Source: Bacteroides sp. CAG:144 (GTDB lineage Bacteria > Bacteroidota > Bacteroidia > Bacteroidales > UBA11471). Taken from it: a stretch of 16,557 nucleotides of DNA. Below the pieces are notes generated by a model. That model did not search any database. It was not told the origin of the DNA and saw nothing but the letters and a program-made list of their open reading frames with translations. The DNA is taken from positions 1 to 16,557 of the forward strand of contig HF999685.1 in assembly GCA_000434215.1 (NCBI GenBank). The letters run 5' to 3'. Of this stretch, positions 16,231 to 16,557 are shown in pieces (position 1 is the first letter of the stretch; each line of letters opens with the position of its first letter). The position numbers and the translations under genes were made by a program.

Positions 16231-16557
16231 TTATTCCTGTACACCAGCAAGTTCGGGATCGATCATGATACGACCACAATACTCGCAGACGATAATTTTC
16301 TTATGCATCTTGATATCGAGCTGTCTTTGTGGCGGAATCTTATTGAAGCATCCACCGCATGCATCACGTTGGATATACACTACTGCCAAACCGTTACGCG
16401 CATTTTTCCGTATTCTTTTAAATGCAGCCAACAAGCGGGGTTCTACCTGTTGTTCCAATTTTTTGGCTTTATCTCGCAACTTTTCTTCATCTTGACGCGT
16501 TTCCGACACGATTTCGTCGAGCTCCTCTTTTTTCTCTTGCAAGTCGGCACGACGCTC
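16231..16557 (-). CDS. Coiled-coil C4 zinc-ribbon protein, C-terminal part
   Basis: The visible 108 residues are the C-terminus. The frame stays open to the right edge, so the N-terminus is missing, and the in-frame TTG at 16540-16542 is not the start. The first part is a highly charged Lys/Glu-rich helix (QEKKEELDEIVSETRQDEEK), the end of a long coiled coil. It is followed by a zinc ribbon with two CxxC pairs (CGGC and CEYC) about 25 residues apart. This layout fits the DUF164 / C4-type zinc ribbon family, often described as possibly nucleic acid-binding, whose role is not established. It is convergent with mutB. The 50-base palindrome lies just past its TAA stop. Confidence 0.85.
   Translation of the reverse strand, partial: ERRADLQEKKEELDEIVSETRQDEEKLRDKAKKLEQQVEPRLLAAFKRIRKNARNGLAVVYIQRDACGGCFNKIPPQRQLDIKMHKKIIVCEYCGRIMIDPELAGVQE

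Noticed and set aside
1-16557. CRISPR arrays, tRNA or rRNA genes, complete insertion sequences
   Set aside because: I saw no regularly spaced repeats, no tRNA- or rRNA-like sequence and no transposase with terminal repeats.

Overview
This window looks like a chromosomal segment of a Bacteroidales bacterium (phylum Bacteroidota). Four things point there. The housekeeping proteins have Bacteroidota-type sequences, such as the long RecQ, ClpX with a VGY docking loop, and MutA plus MutB as two subunits. Several genes have the phylum's promoter pattern (TTTG, about 19-22 bases, then TAnnTTTG). Starts have no strong Shine-Dalgarno sequence. Base composition is moderately AT-rich. I cannot assign a genus.

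Left part, positions 1-6720, all on the minus strand. In transcription order it holds tig (trigger factor), clpP-clpX (overlapping by one base), recQ, and the N-terminal third to half of guaB, which runs off the left edge. tig, clpP, recQ and guaB each have a recognisable promoter element. Strong intrinsic terminators follow tig and recQ. Together they cover folding of nascent chains, ATP-dependent proteolysis, DNA repair and GTP synthesis.

Middle, 6721-7807. This is a low-density accessory patch. It holds a GC-richer remnant of a protein gene with no usable start (plus strand), a bidirectional terminator, a small orphan lipoprotein gene (minus strand), and about 330 bases of AT-rich intergenic DNA leading to dnaG.

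Right part, 7808-16557. dnaG (primase) is followed 12 bases later by a two-gene ABC-2/NatAB-type exporter whose ATPase and permease genes overlap by 8 bases. Next is the mutA-mutB operon for adenosylcobalamin-dependent methylmalonyl-CoA mutase, the succinate-propionate isomerisation step. mutA has its own promoter and a striking 12-bp perfect inverted repeat at the start of its transcript. The operon ends at a strong terminator. A 50-base near-perfect palindrome lies between it and a convergent, right-truncated gene for a coiled-coil/C4 zinc-ribbon protein.

The coding content is mostly core metabolism and information processing, and I see no clear new multi-gene system. The most interesting signals are non-coding: the mutA leader dyad, the 50-base palindrome, a possible attenuator in the tig leader, and the remnant gene at 6799-7197.
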